Assembly: GCF_016424485.1 (NCBI RefSeq)
Contig: NZ_JAELUP010000033.1
Span: 1-61,002 of the forward strand
DNA from: Paenibacillus roseus
GTDB lineage: Bacteria; Bacillota; Bacilli; Paenibacillales; Paenibacillaceae
DNA: 61,002 nucleotides
Reading direction: 5' to 3'
Part shown: positions 17,501 to 26,296 of the stretch, in pieces
Layout: the number at the start of each line of letters is the position of its first letter
Numbering within the stretch: the first letter of the stretch is position 1
The notes under the pieces: generated by a model
What the model was told of the DNA's origin: nothing
Seen by the model: only the letters and a program-made list of their open reading frames with translations
Database searches by the model: none
Made by a program: the position numbers and the translations under genes

Positions 17501-17896
17501 GACGGAAGCAACCTAACGATTGATAAGGTTGAGTTTGTTAAACTGGATGAGCCTGTAACCGTTTATAACTTTACGGTTGCGGATTTCCATACGTATTATG
17601 TAACGGATTTGGGAATTTGGGTTCATAATACAAATTGTGGTTACAAAGACATTACAGTCGGGAAAAGTGTACGAAATATTGAAACAAATGTTACAAGAGC
17701 AGATTTTGAGAAAAGTCTTATCGGGGACGGATGGAAAAAGTCGGTTAGCAAAGATGGTAAAGTTACCATCTATTCTAAAGATGGTGCGCAATATACTGTT
17801 CGTGACACATCGAACCAAGGGCAACCAACAGCTGAGTTTTGGGCTAAGGGAGCTACAGAGGTCACAACTAAGATTAGATTGGGGTCATCCAAATGA
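11558..17896 (+). CDS. RHS-repeat polymorphic toxin with TIM barrel, HINT and toxin tip
   Basis: 2112 aa. Residues 1-23 are a signal peptide. Residues about 200-510 look like the TIM-barrel domain of gene-transfer-agent/phage baseplate proteins (PWRGR near 240, VGSEMEAL near 285, ADFVGIDAYFP near 350, WLTELGFAS near 430, VWTWDARPFPAFP near 493). DPIDTSTGAHV near 556 opens the RHS shell (DUF6531-like). Some 45-50 YD repeats fill about 640-1700, then the RHS core ends at DPFGL near 1805. A pre-toxin segment, a HINT self-cleaving domain (CFTAGTQVL near 1888 to VWVHN-like IWVHN near 2024) and an 85-residue toxin tip follow. WapA-like secretion and delivery are inferred. Confidence 0.85.
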   Translation: MKKLITWITVISMIVAYGAEAAAYVPDYKEKVKGVTMIPSSGIGAYADQVIHQINYLYDSTWPDDPDIGKIYWETTFNDQDTPGIPNIRISTEQLQTELPNNKWIALTIGWQLDFEQLEVRPMVEKKEEFEQETITIREQGENGLIVFKQYVRTIRKNVLIDEATYQRAVSNGYVIEAPQSYWKVGSEDRNTARLIDPSITYGETPSDQEIIEAVRYYKSQGYQVMIYPFLLGYRADKPWRGRLVLSSAAQVHHFMTKSTGYNQFIRHYIQLLKNERIDGFLVGSEMEALTLSASPEYPAVDHLIQLIHEAKAAFGSHVQVSYAANWSEYHHDPSNGYYHLDKLWKEADFVGIDAYFPLTEQHSVDYQEIYNGWQSGEYFDYYYAGSDYQNRLPLQEKYAIKNIQYWWENKHFNPDGSQTDWVPRSKKIWLTELGFASVNSTTVQPNIFVDPTSSEGGYPRGSNRETSVMAQAAGLDASLDFLNTQPWIGNVFVWTWDARPFPAFPLSSFWSDGGNWEQGHWLQGKTHPSISGNLSVETLRREYPEYTDSQSLVADPIDTSTGAHVMNKNLLQLNGLFSFDFNLHYNSLLTSKGPFGHSWAHEYDVSLEVEGTESIKVHWDRNRYNVFSASGNNTFLSSDKNTKHDTLYKKVDGTYELKRNNQAVYHFNSQGKLIRQTNKFGQALLFTYTGERLHTISEPVSSYTITLVYNTEGLIEKLSDNENQSFEFQYDSKSDLIEMTDRTGSKTKYVYDNNHKVLSSTNDEGVIIFQNRYDDYGRIASQQDARDNITTFLYDESTFPGKLRTFVKNRRGYIKTYIHNKRYQLEKIVDEHKKQTAYEYDLDGNRVLEVDAAGQEKRMTYDIRGNLLTSTNENAVTTVYSYDDRNNVLSITNGLNERMQFQYDLNNRLIRITGPENNVSIYHYNAQGNLSSIVKPNGSQLQYEYNSLGQLSKSVDGTGKETLFEYNGNGQLSKTIAPDGSTTARTYDFNGRLTQLIDAKQHSTTYQYNSHGDVLSSTDANGNTTTNSYNGNGLLESTSNPLGQKTSYAYNAEDQIIKITNPEGESERFNYDIKGRLIEEIDTEDNVKSYKYDDLDRIIRVTNAAGDSRHFAYDPAGNVIQETDERGNVRGRQYDALNRITQTIDAYGKKTLFEYNVSGKITKITSPLSQIVRFDYDPNGNKIRETDPKGNFTIYTYDANDRMIKETNPLNQSKIYGYDDLGRLSQVTDASGNLVSSYSYDSVGLLVSSQDAFGNAAESSYDANGNIIGTTDRKGTEIQTVHYNELNLPVMVTDALGYSNHYEYTQLALPETETNPLGQNKRYHYNSRGELLTVTDAMGAIASQQVDVNGRIVEIVDAMLNPSRFRYDAAGNLIEKDFSGEKVLYQYDRNNRIDAITNARGQISRYLYDDAGRIESFNTPEGPVVYEYDENNNITRIYSNNQLSAAYQYDALNRITEYTDSFQNKIKYEYDTVGNLKTLIYPGGKRVSYTYDSNRRLSKVVDWLNRETRYIYDENDQVVEIHKADGSTEYRDYDSRGQLLHIRQQTASGETINTYRYEYDSNGNVIVGETEIFEADFDNTAPTSMTYSADNRLAAYQGQNVQHDSDGNMITGPLKGVMSPFSYDSRNRLIQAGNLSYEYNELDERVQVTKNGLSSRYVINPNSKLSQLLMETDESGNVIATYVYGLGLIGREDADGSYQVYHYDRHGSTTALTNAGGSITDRYNYDPYGSLLDHIGGTDQPFQYNGMYGVMTEANGLLYMRARYYNPEIKRFINRDLVQGHISVPLSLNSYAYANGNPISYVDPFGLSRDSDGLHLFLDGVGLIPVIGEVADGLNAVIYTFEGDYVNAGLSATSMIPVAGWLSTGAKFGKRVFDSKVVKQAVSACNCFTAGTQVLTDEGEKNIEDIEVGDRVLAKDENNPDGELGYKEVTNLYRNQRDDIIKLYVGEQIIETTDNHPFWVEGKGWVFADELQVGDKLQKADGSNLTIDKVEFVKLDEPVTVYNFTVADFHTYYVTDLGIWVHNTNCGYKDITVGKSVRNIETNVTRADFEKSLIGDGWKKSVSKDGKVTIYSKDGAQYTVRDTSNQGQPTAEFWAKGATEVTTKIRLGSSK

Positions 17897-18492
17897 GTCA
17901 GAGTAAAGTAATTAAAGTTAAAGAACAATTTGAAGAAGCATTAAATCTAGTTGAAAAAGCGTTCGATTGTGAAAAACGCTTGCCCGAGCAAGTTTTCTTA
18001 GTTCCTTGGCAAAAAAAATGTGTATTCGACTTTGATAAAGCAATGGGTTATTCCTTTTGGAATGAACTTGAGCGTCTAGTTACTCTCTCTGGAGACTCAT
18101 TTATTTTAATGGCTGTTTTAGACCCACATCCTGTAAATTATTATTATAAAGAGTTTTCTCAATACAATTGGTGTATCTTTCCTAAGGGAATTACAGCCAA
18201 TGAGTATTGGAATACAATTAAATGGAGTCCTGAGGATAGTCCTGCTGATGCTATTGTTCATAATTCAGAAGTAGTTGTGTGGCTTTCACCCACAATGAAA
18301 TGGGCAATTTGGGGTGAGAGAAATTGTGGTATTTGTATTCTAGGTTTAAGTGATGAGACAAGTAGTTTCACGAGTGAGTCATGCTTATCGATTGAGACAG
18401 CAATTACAGACTTAGTATCATTAAACTTCGGGAATAGCATACCCGACGAAATGAAATCAAAGTTTATGTCACATTACAACGACATGAATTAA
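17893..18492 (+). CDS. Probable immunity protein for the RHS toxin
   Basis: 199-aa soluble acidic protein with no signal peptide, unrecognised. Its ATG overlaps the toxin stop (ATGA), and it lies immediately after the toxin tip and has low GC, the standard position and composition of a cognate immunity gene. It is rich in tryptophan and aromatic residues (for example PHPVNYYYKEFSQYNW). Binding and neutralisation of the C-terminal toxin is inference from position. Confidence 0.7.
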   Translation: MSQSKVIKVKEQFEEALNLVEKAFDCEKRLPEQVFLVPWQKKCVFDFDKAMGYSFWNELERLVTLSGDSFILMAVLDPHPVNYYYKEFSQYNWCIFPKGITANEYWNTIKWSPEDSPADAIVHNSEVVVWLSPTMKWAIWGERNCGICILGLSDETSSFTSESCLSIETAITDLVSLNFGNSIPDEMKSKFMSHYNDMN

Positions 18493-18519
18493 ATACTGAC
18501 GAGACCTTGAGGGCGGAAA

Positions 18520-19725
18520 GGGTCTGTCAAGAAGTTTGTGTAAACATAGTTAGCGGATGAGGCCCCCGAGGGGGCGACGTGCCCTTCAGCTTAAATGTTG
18601 CCCGACCCGATCCGGGAAGAAGACGGAAAGCTGGAGGAGCATCTGCCCCCAGTTTTGGACCCGCCCCGTCCATTTGCGAACCACATCCATCGTGGAAAGA
18701 TAAAGCATCTTGAGCAGCGCTTCGTCCGAAGGGAAAATACTTTTGCCTTTGGTCACCTTGCGAAGCTGCCGGTGGTAGCTCTCGATGATATTGGTGGTAT
18801 AGATGAGTTTGCGAATCTCCGGCGGGTACTTTCTTGAGGTCCTTATAGGACACGTAGCGCGTCGAATTGCGAATCTGATGGATGATGCACTTTTGAATCT
18901 CGGTCTGTGGATAGCAAGCAGTAATGGCCTGCGAGAAGCCGGTCAGGTTGTCCACACACGTAATAAGAATGTCCTGAACACCGCGGTTTTTAAGCTCGTT
19001 CAACACACTGAGCCAGAACTTCGCGGACTCGTTCTCGCCGATCCAGATGCCCAGCACATCCTTGTTACCGTCCAGATCAATCCCAATGACCATGTAGGCG
19101 GCCTTGTTCACGATGGCGCCATCTTGCTTCACCTTGAAATGAATGGCATCAAGAAAGACAACCGCATAGACGTTTTGCAGCGGCCGATTTTGCCATTCCT
19201 TGACCAGCGGAATGATTTTATTCGTGACATTGGAGATGAGCGTAGGAGAGACTTCAATGCCATAAAGCTGCTGGAGATGGTCCTGGATCTCCCGCGTGCT
19301 GACTCCTTTGGCATAGAGCGCGATAATCGGATCCTCGATCCCGGTGACATTCGATTGATATTTCTTCACGACCAGCGGCTCAAACTCGCCTTGGCGGTCA
19401 CGAGGAACCGCTATTTCCTGCTCCCCGTACTCGCTGGTGATCTTCTTGCGGCTCTTGCCATTACGGGAATTAGCTGTGGTTTTTTCGGTTGTGTCATGCT
19501 TGGTGTAGCCCAGATGCGTATCCATCTCCGCCTCGAGCATTTCCTGAATCGTCTCGGCGAAAGATCCTTAAGTGCATCTTGCGCATCTTTTGCTGTGACC
19601 AGTTTGTTCTCTTTAATAAAATCTCGCAGTTGCTGTTTCGTCCATAGTCCCATGTGTTCTCCCAACCTTTCTATTACTTCCATTTTAATAGGTTTTGGAG
19701 TTTACACAAACTATTTTACAGACTC
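18520..19725 (-). mobile_element. Deleted IS256-family element
   Basis: 26-bp imperfect terminal inverted repeats bound the element: 18520-18545 and 19700-19725 share GTCTGT and AGTTTGTGTAAAC. The 1206-bp length is short for IS256 members. I see no target-site duplication in the flanks, so one side may have been lost by recombination. The transposase inside is broken. Confidence 0.8.
18586..19653 (-). pseudogene. IS256-family transposase, frameshifted and deleted
   Basis: The N terminus MGLWTKQQLRDFIKENKL is followed by a 1-base deletion near 19563 (CTTTCGCC where CTTTTCGCC would keep frame). The frame resumes with EMLEAEMDTHLGYTKHD and the catalytic DAIHFKV and CVDNLTGF segments. At about 18835 SYKDLK joins straight to KYPPEIRKLIYTTN in another frame, which removes roughly 60 residues normally present in the family, including part of the region before the catalytic glutamate. 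The C terminus ends near FFPDRVGQHLS. Not functional. Confidence 0.85.
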
Positions 19726-19885
19726 ACCCATTGCTTTCACTTGCACAACCGGTATCTGCCGCATCAATCGCTTCATAGCCATACGCCTGAGGCGTGCATA
19801 CCCGGGCTGTATTGCTTCCATCCGCAAGTGAATAACTGGGGGCTCCCGCGCCTTCGCTTGGCCTTTGTCCTCCACCAGGGGACAT
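19724..19885 (-). pseudogene. ORF fragment cut by the IS256-like element
   Basis: 53 codons from ATG 19885, with GGAGGAG about 11 bases upstream; the TGA stop is formed across the IS junction at 19724-19726. The peptide (MSPGGGQRPSEGAG at the start, CASESNG at the end) is not recognised. It may be the 5' remnant of a longer gene interrupted by the IS, or chance. Confidence 0.3.
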
Positions 19886-20116
19886 TGCTATGCGGGACTC
19901 CTCCTGCTCCGAATTTCCAGTTCAAGCGTCTCCTCATGCTGGAGCATTGGACGGATAGAGCACACCTTGTGCATCTTTTCACACCTTAAAAATCTAAAAA
20001 ACTGTCTTGACATCTTGTAGCACCATACCTCCGTCTTGCCCTTTACCTGACGTGCGGTCATCCCACCCAGTAACAACTGGAGCACTGTTCATATCGAAGA
20101 CGAGCCTGACTAAGTC
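19886..20116. other. Non-coding stretch downstream of fumC
   Basis: No gene recognised. Reading frames on the minus strand are short and lack family resemblance. Together with the fragment next to the IS this looks like decayed sequence at the edge of the toxin/IS region. Confidence 0.35.
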
Positions 20117-21505
20117 TCACTCCTTCGGATGAATCATTTCCTCCGGGCGAATGATTCTGTCGAATTGTTCCTCGGTGAGCAGCCCGCTTTGCAGTGCCGC
20201 TTCTTTGAGCGTCAGCCCTTCCTGGTGGGCCTTCTTGGCGAGGGCGGCAGCGTTCTCATAGCCGATATGCGGGTTGAGCGCCGTGACCAGCATCAGCGAC
20301 CTGTTCAAATGCTCTCCGATGACTGCTGCGTTCGGCTCGATGCCGACCGCACAATGGTCATTGAAGGAACGAATTGCATCGGTCAGCAGGGTGGCAGATT
20401 GCAGGAAATTATAGATGATCACCGGCTTGAATACATTCAGCTCAAAGTTCCCTTGGCTGGCAGCAAAGCCGATCGTCGCATCATTGCCCATGACCTGACA
20501 GGCTACCATCGTCAGTGCCTCGGCCTGCGTCGGATTCACCTTCCCCGGCATGATCGAGCTGCCCGGCTCATTGGCGGGTATTGTCAGCTCGCCGAGCCCG
20601 GAGCGCGGACCGCTAGCCAGCCATCTCACATCGTTGACGATCTTCATCAGATCGGCCGCAAGCGCTTTGAGCGCGCCATGGACGAATACAAGCTCGTCGT
20701 GGCTCGTCAGCGCATGGAATTTGTTGCTGGCGGAGACGAATGCTTTGCCGGTCCATCTGCTGATTTGCGCGGCGGCCAGCTCACCAAAGCGGGGATGCGC
20801 ATTGATTCCCGTCCCGACCGCAGTGCCGCCGATAGCAAGCTCGCGTAACGCTTCGGAGCTGCTGCTGATCATCCAGCCGCTTTTCTCAAGCATTCGTTGC
20901 CAGCCGCTGATTTCCTGTCCCAATGTGAGCGGTGTGGCGTCCTGGAGATGGGTGCGCCCGATTTTGATGATATGGGCAAATTGTCGGCTTTTGTCCGCCA
21001 ATGTTGCTTTCAGCGTCTCTACAGCAGGGAGCACCTGATCCTCCACAACACTCAGCGCCGCGATATGCATCGCTGTAGGGAAGGTGTCGTTCGAGCTTTG
21101 AGAGCGGTTGACATCATCATTCGGGTGTACGCGGACTGCGCTGCCGGCTTCAGTGAGGCGGCGATTGGCCAGATGCGCTATCACTTCGTTGACATTCATA
21201 TTGGACTGCGTACCGCTGCCGGTCTGCCACACGACAAGCGGGAAGTGTTCGTCTGCGTTGCCAGCCAGAATATCATCGGCCGCAGCGACGATAGCTGCGG
21301 TTCGTTCATCGTCAAGCTTGCCCAGCTCCTGGTTGGCCAGTGCGGCGCTTTTTTTGAGCACGGCAAATACTCGGATCAGCGCAAGCGGCATCCGCTCGCT
21401 GCCGATCCGGAAGTTCTCCAGGCTGCGCTGGGTTTGTGCCCCCCAGTATTTGTCCGCAGGTACTCTGACTTCGCCAATCGTATCTTTCTCAATCCGGTAA
21501 TTCAA
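20117..21505 (-). CDS. fumC: Class II fumarate hydratase
   Basis: 462-aa FumC, interconverting fumarate and malate in the TCA cycle; cytoplasmic homotetramer. The superfamily signature [13 protein letters not shown] carries the catalytic serine, and [10 protein letters not shown] carries the active-site histidine region; NMNVNEV and SSNDTFPTA are further substrate-site blocks. Full family length. Start is TTG 21505 with GGGAGTGA upstream. It lies some 2 kb from odhAB, another TCA enzyme set, but on the opposite strand. Confidence 0.95.
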   Translation of the reverse strand: MNYRIEKDTIGEVRVPADKYWGAQTQRSLENFRIGSERMPLALIRVFAVLKKSAALANQELGKLDDERTAAIVAAADDILAGNADEHFPLVVWQTGSGTQSNMNVNEVIAHLANRRLTEAGSAVRVHPNDDVNRSQSSNDTFPTAMHIAALSVVEDQVLPAVETLKATLADKSRQFAHIIKIGRTHLQDATPLTLGQEISGWQRMLEKSGWMISSSSEALRELAIGGTAVGTGINAHPRFGELAAAQISRWTGKAFVSASNKFHALTSHDELVFVHGALKALAADLMKIVNDVRWLASGPRSGLGELTIPANEPGSSIMPGKVNPTQAEALTMVACQVMGNDATIGFAASQGNFELNVFKPVIIYNFLQSATLLTDAIRSFNDHCAVGIEPNAAVIGEHLNRSLMLVTALNPHIGYENAAALAKKAHQEGLTLKEAALQSGLLTEEQFDRIIRPEEMIHPKE

Positions 21506-21821
21506 GGCTGAATCACTCCCTAAAAAATAGTGATGACTTTACCGATTATTAATCATGTAAGCCATTATTGAAAATTCCTCCAGATGACAGGTGTTCCAAG
21601 TGGACATCAGGGGTAAAAAGGAGTACCATGTAGGTAGGACATAGATATAAGAAGAGATTGATTTCAAAATCTTCGTTTCATTATAGTTATGTCCGGCCAA
21701 GACGGTGTTGCGAGGCCAACGCAATTGCTGGCAGATTCCATGGGAACAGCCGGGATGCGCCAAGCCTAGACCGTTAAGGAAAGCGTTTTACGCAACATTA
21801 AAGTTCGGAGGTTCTGTCATT
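21506..21821. other. Intergenic region between divergent fumC and ccdC-like gene
   Basis: No gene supported. It should hold the divergent promoters. A longer open frame into the ccdC-like gene from 21705 is not used because the Shine-Dalgarno GGAGG at 21807-21811 serves GTG 21822. Confidence 0.4.
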
Positions 21822-22367
21822 GTGCTGCAGTCTACTCAACTGCTTCAGGCCGGTTCTGTTATTATGTCCCTGATTGCCGGATGCGCATTAATCGTTCTGC
21901 GGATCAGAGCCGGGCGCAAGCCGACCACACTGAGGAAAATCATCATGCCGCCGATCGGGATGGCCACAGGCTTTATTATGTTTGCCCTGCCGGCGATGCA
22001 TATTCCGTGGGTATGGGGACTTTCAGCATGGGGGACAGGGGTTCTGATTTTTGCTTTCCCGCTAGTGGTGACGACACGGCTGGAGCGAAGGCAGGCCGAT
22101 ATCTATGTAATCCGGTCCAAAGCTTTTATTTTCATTATGGCATCCTTGCTGCTGATCAGACTTGGACTCCATAGCGTTGTGGAAAAGTATATGACGGTTC
22201 CGCAGACAGCGGCGTTATTTTTCCTCCTCGCATTCGGGATGATCGTTCCGTGGAGACTGGCGATGGTCAGCGAGTATATCCGGCTGCGCGGCAGCGGACT
22301 GCAGGAAGAGGAGCAAATGGAAGAAGCGGCGGGTCAGGGGGAGAAGCCGGTGCAGCGACTGATCTGA
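21822..22367 (+). CDS. CcdC-like membrane protein (DUF1453)
   Basis: 181-aa protein with about five hydrophobic segments and a charged tail rich in Glu/Gln. The order of segments, with an arginine-rich loop (RAGRKPTTLRKIIMPPIGM) and VVTTRLERRQADIYV, matches the CcdC/DUF1453 family, named for a B. subtilis gene next to cytochrome c maturation genes but of unproved role. Start GTG 21822. No neighbouring cytochrome genes. Confidence 0.7.
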   Translation: MLQSTQLLQAGSVIMSLIAGCALIVLRIRAGRKPTTLRKIIMPPIGMATGFIMFALPAMHIPWVWGLSAWGTGVLIFAFPLVVTTRLERRQADIYVIRSKAFIFIMASLLLIRLGLHSVVEKYMTVPQTAALFFLLAFGMIVPWRLAMVSEYIRLRGSGLQEEEQMEEAAGQGEKPVQRLI

Positions 22368-22493
22368 ACAGTATTTCGCTAAGGAACGAGATGAATTCGT
22401 TCTATGTCAAATTTAGATCGAAAAAATCTCAATTCAATATTTGTTTCCGGTTTCAATTACATAGTATAATTCTATAATGTGAGATAGTTGTAA

Positions 22494-22518
22494 ATTCTGC
22501 GTAAATATAACGCGGAAT
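22494..22518 (+). promoter_or_regulatory. Inverted repeat before HisA-like gene
   Basis: ATTCTGCG (22494-22501) and CGCGGAAT (22511-22518) form an 8-bp inverted repeat with one mismatch and a 9-base spacer, 36 bases upstream of the TTG start. A TATAAT at about 22465 precedes it. Possible operator. Confidence 0.35.
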
Positions 22519-22553
22519 CATGTAAAATATCGGCCAATGAGGGGTAGAACTAA

Positions 22554-23324
22554 TTGAAATTCAGACCGTGCATTGATTTGCACCATGGGAAGGTCAAACA
22601 AATCGTCGGAGAGACACTGAACGCTGATCACCGTCAGGTGGTAGAGAACTTTGTTTCCGACCTTAGCCCCGCTCATTACGCAGCTATGTTCCAGGCCGAT
22701 AGCTTGACCGGCGGGCATGTCATTATGCTCGGCGGTGGGAATGAGGAGGCTGCCGCTTCTGCTCTGCGGGAATATCCCGGCGGATTACAGATCGGTGGAG
22801 GAATTACAGCGGAAAGCGCAGCTTCATATTTGGAGTATGGCGCCTCCCATGTCATTGTAACCTCCTATATTTTCCGTGACGGCAGGCTGGATGAGAACAA
22901 CCTGCAGCGAATTGTCTCTGAAGTAGGCAAATCGAAGTTGGTTATCGACTTGAGCTGCAAGGAGCGGGACGGACGGTGGTACGTTGTGACGAACCAATGG
23001 AGGACGTTCAGCGATTTTGAACTTCACCCGTCCAACATTCAGTATTTGGAGCAGTATTGCGACGAGTTTTTGATTCATGCGGTAGATGTGGAAGGAAAGC
23101 GTACAGGAGTTCAGGAGAAGCTTGCCGGTTCGCTGGCCGAATGGACGAGTATCCCGACAACCTATGCCGGGGGCGCCCGTTCGCTGGATGATCTGGAAAG
23201 ATTCGCTGAACTGACAGACCGTAAGCTGGATATTACCATTGGAAGCGCCCTTGATATTTTCGGCGGGGACCTTCCGTATGCCAAGGTGGTCGACTATTGT
23301 GGCCGCCAGGCATCAACTCGCTAA
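22554..23324 (+). CDS. Eukaryotic-type HisA (ProFAR isomerase)
   Basis: 256-aa TIM-barrel protein like yeast HIS6 rather than ordinary bacterial HisA. Shared blocks include CIDLHHGKVKQIVG, GGHVIMLG, QIGGGI, HVIVTSYIF, DLSCKERDGRW, EFLIHAVDVEG, TYAGGARSLDDL and GSALDIFGG. The expected reaction is the Amadori isomerisation of ProFAR in histidine synthesis. It starts at TTG 22554 with GAGGGG upstream. No other his gene is near, so it either supplies or duplicates the step, or acts on a related sugar. Confidence 0.85.
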   Translation: MKFRPCIDLHHGKVKQIVGETLNADHRQVVENFVSDLSPAHYAAMFQADSLTGGHVIMLGGGNEEAAASALREYPGGLQIGGGITAESAASYLEYGASHVIVTSYIFRDGRLDENNLQRIVSEVGKSKLVIDLSCKERDGRWYVVTNQWRTFSDFELHPSNIQYLEQYCDEFLIHAVDVEGKRTGVQEKLAGSLAEWTSIPTTYAGGARSLDDLERFAELTDRKLDITIGSALDIFGGDLPYAKVVDYCGRQASTR

Positions 23325-23429
23325 CGCAAAATGTTCATGGAATCATCGATTAAACCACAGACTATAGGGATGCGCCTATATTGCTTAGCTGCATTTCTAT
23401 AGCAAAAAGCAAGCTGGAGGGTTATGGCA

Positions 23430-26279
23430 ATGACAACCATAAGCAGTACGCAGTCGCCCTGGCAGACCTATTCAGGCCCCAACCTGGGATATATTAATGA
23501 GCAATATGAACTGTTTCTTCGTGATCCCGACTCTGTAGAGCCGGCTTATAGAACGTTATTCGAGCAGTGGGGCGAGCCGCCGCTGCAAGCTGAAGATCAA
23601 CCACCGACAGCGCCTCTCCCACAAGGACAACGTGAAGGGGTTATTTCGTTTGATCAGATGGAAAAGCTGGTTGCCGCCAGCAAGTATGTGTCCAATATCC
23701 GGACCTACGGACATTTGGCAGCCAAGCTTGATCCGCTGGATCTGCTCCCGAAGACAGATGATGTTCGCATACTCAAACCGGAACACTACAATGTCACCAG
23801 ACTGGATCTCATGGGGCTCCCGGGAGAATTGATTTGGGAAAATGCAAAGGGAACCAAGGATAGCGGCCTGGATGCTGTTGACAAGCTCTTGCAAATTTAT
23901 ACCGGAACAACAGCATATGAATTTGACCATATCCATGTGCAAGCAGAGCGTGAATGGCTGACGAAACATGTAGAGCTGCCCGCGAAGCAGACGCCGCTTA
24001 TCCGTGATGAGCAGATTGCGCTTCTTGACAGACTTGTCCAAACCGAACAATTCGAACATTTTCTCCATCGCACGTTCCTCGGCCAAAAGCGGTTTTCCGT
24101 TGAAGGTCTGGAGGTTCTTATTCCTATGCTCGATGAACTGGTACGGAACCACTCCGAGAGCGGTGCGTCGGATATATTGATGGGTATGGCGCACCGCGGC
24201 CGCCTGAATGTGCTTACGCACGTACTGGGCAAGCCGTACAGCAAAATTTTTGCAGAATTCCAGCACGGTTCAAATAAAGACTTTATGCCGCCGGAGGACC
24301 CGAATGGCAAGACCGGCGACGTGAAATATCACTTGGGCGCCCAGCGCACCATTGAAAACAGCAGCGGCCAGACGACGCGCATCACACTTGCGAACAACCC
24401 GAGCCATCTGGAATATGTCAATCCGGTTGTCGAGGGCTTTGCGAGAGCGGCCCAGGAAGACCGTACGCAGCCGGGTTATCCGAAGCGCAACGAGGATCGC
24501 GCCGCTGTCGTGCTTTTGCACGGCGACTCCGCATTCCCTGGCGAGGGCATCGTAGCCGAGACGCTGAACTTTGATCGGCTTCCGGGCTTCCGCAACGGCG
24601 GAACGATTCACATTATTGTCAATAACCGCATCGGCTTCACAACAGAGAGCATTGATTCCCGCTCTACCCGTTATGCTAGCGATGTGGCCAAGGGCTTTGA
24701 CATTCCGATCGTGCATGTGAACGGCGATGATCCTGAAGCTTGTATAACGGCCATTCGCCTTGCCTGCGAGTACCGCAAGGAATTCAAGAAGGACTTTGTT
24801 ATCGACCTGGTTGGATACCGCAGATACGGCCATAACGAAATGGACGATCCGCAGCCGACTCAGCCGCTTGTGTATGACAAGATGCGCAATCATCCTTCCG
24901 TGCCGAACGTATACTCGGACTCGCTGATCAAGCGGGGTATTATTACGGATGGCGAACTGCCGAAGTTGAAGGAAGCGATCATCAGCAAGATGGAGGAAGC
25001 CTACGAGCAGGCGAAAAATCAGGAAGCGGTCAAAACGACCCAGGACCCGCCGGCGGTGGAAAGACAGGGCTGGATCGAGCCCCATACAAGCGTCAATCTG
25101 GATCTGCTCAAGGATATGAATGAGCGCCTGCTTGAGCGCCCGGCATCCTTTACGCCGTACGCCAAGCTATCGAACATTCTGCAGCGCCGTTCCGGCGCCC
25201 TTGATGAAGGCAAGAAAGTCGACTGGGCGCTTGCCGAGACACTGGCATTCGCTTCCATCCTGGCAGACGGCACCCCAATCCGGCTTACCGGGCAGGATGC
25301 AGAGCGCGCGACGTTTGCGCACCGTAACCTGGTGCTTCATGATAGCAAGACCGGCGCTTTGTATTGCCCGCTGCATTACCTGCCGCAGGCGCGCGCTTCC
25401 TTCGCAATCTATAACAGCCCGCTTTCCGAAGCAGGCGTGCTTGGCTACGAATACGGCTACAACGTATTTGCGCCGGAGACGCTCAATATTTGGGAAGCGC
25501 AGTACGGGGACTTCACGAACGTGGCCCAGGTGCTGATCGACCAGTTCATTTCCTCCGCGAGAGAAAAATGGTCGCAGAAATCTTCCATTGTCATGCTGCT
25601 GCCGCACAGCTACGAAGGACAGGGGCCGGAGCATTCCAGCGCCCGTCCGGAGCGCTTCCTGCAATCCGCCGCACAGGACAACTGGACGATTGCGAATCTG
25701 ACCAGCGCGGCGCAATATTTCCATCTGTTGCGCAGACAGGCGGCGATTGCCGGTACGGACCAGGCCAGACCGCTGATCGTGATGGCGCCTAAGAGTCTCA
25801 TCCGTCATCCGCGCGTTGCTTCGCCGGGTACCGAGCTTAGCGAAGGAAGGTTTAATACCGTGCTTGAGCAGCCTGGTCTGGGCGCGAAGCCGGAGCAGGT
25901 TCAGCGAATTGTGTTTTGTACAGGCAAACTGGCAATCGATCTTGACGATGCGATTCAAAATGCCGGCGATCAGGATTTCTCTTGGCTGCATATCGTTCGT
26001 GTCGAACAGCTGTATCCGTTCCCTGAACAGGAAATCAAGAGCATTCTCGCTCGCTTCACCAAGGTGAAGGAGATTGTCTGGGCTCAAGAGGAGCCGGAAA
26101 ATATGGGAGCTTGGCGTTATATCAAACCTCATCTGCAGAAGGTGGCGCCTAAGAAGGTTGAGGTAGACTATATTGGACGTCCGGAGCGCTCCAGCCCGGC
26201 CAGCGGCTATAACACCGTTCATGCCCATGAGCAGCAGCAAATCATTGCAGCGGCTTTGCAACTGAAGCAGGATCACTAA
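23430..26279 (+). CDS. odhA: 2-oxoglutarate dehydrogenase E1
   Basis: 949-aa thiamine-diphosphate E1 component. Family blocks include [14 protein letters not shown] at the N terminus, [10 protein letters not shown], the ThDP motif [16 protein letters not shown], and [15 protein letters not shown], plus the C-terminal EEPENMGAW. It decarboxylates 2-oxoglutarate and passes succinyl to the lipoyl E2 encoded next. I prefer ATG 23430 because GGAGG at 23416-23420 is nine bases upstream; ATG 23424 is only three bases from it. Confidence 0.95.
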   Translation: MTTISSTQSPWQTYSGPNLGYINEQYELFLRDPDSVEPAYRTLFEQWGEPPLQAEDQPPTAPLPQGQREGVISFDQMEKLVAASKYVSNIRTYGHLAAKLDPLDLLPKTDDVRILKPEHYNVTRLDLMGLPGELIWENAKGTKDSGLDAVDKLLQIYTGTTAYEFDHIHVQAEREWLTKHVELPAKQTPLIRDEQIALLDRLVQTEQFEHFLHRTFLGQKRFSVEGLEVLIPMLDELVRNHSESGASDILMGMAHRGRLNVLTHVLGKPYSKIFAEFQHGSNKDFMPPEDPNGKTGDVKYHLGAQRTIENSSGQTTRITLANNPSHLEYVNPVVEGFARAAQEDRTQPGYPKRNEDRAAVVLLHGDSAFPGEGIVAETLNFDRLPGFRNGGTIHIIVNNRIGFTTESIDSRSTRYASDVAKGFDIPIVHVNGDDPEACITAIRLACEYRKEFKKDFVIDLVGYRRYGHNEMDDPQPTQPLVYDKMRNHPSVPNVYSDSLIKRGIITDGELPKLKEAIISKMEEAYEQAKNQEAVKTTQDPPAVERQGWIEPHTSVNLDLLKDMNERLLERPASFTPYAKLSNILQRRSGALDEGKKVDWALAETLAFASILADGTPIRLTGQDAERATFAHRNLVLHDSKTGALYCPLHYLPQARASFAIYNSPLSEAGVLGYEYGYNVFAPETLNIWEAQYGDFTNVAQVLIDQFISSAREKWSQKSSIVMLLPHSYEGQGPEHSSARPERFLQSAAQDNWTIANLTSAAQYFHLLRRQAAIAGTDQARPLIVMAPKSLIRHPRVASPGTELSEGRFNTVLEQPGLGAKPEQVQRIVFCTGKLAIDLDDAIQNAGDQDFSWLHIVRVEQLYPFPEQEIKSILARFTKVKEIVWAQEEPENMGAWRYIKPHLQKVAPKKVEVDYIGRPERSSPASGYNTVHAHEQQQIIAAALQLKQDH

Positions 26280-26296
26280 TAGGGGGGCATTACACA

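Noticed and set aside
18527..18840. Intact C terminus of the transposase in the main frame
   Set aside because: Translation there gives non-family sequence; the true C terminus is in another frame after the deletion.
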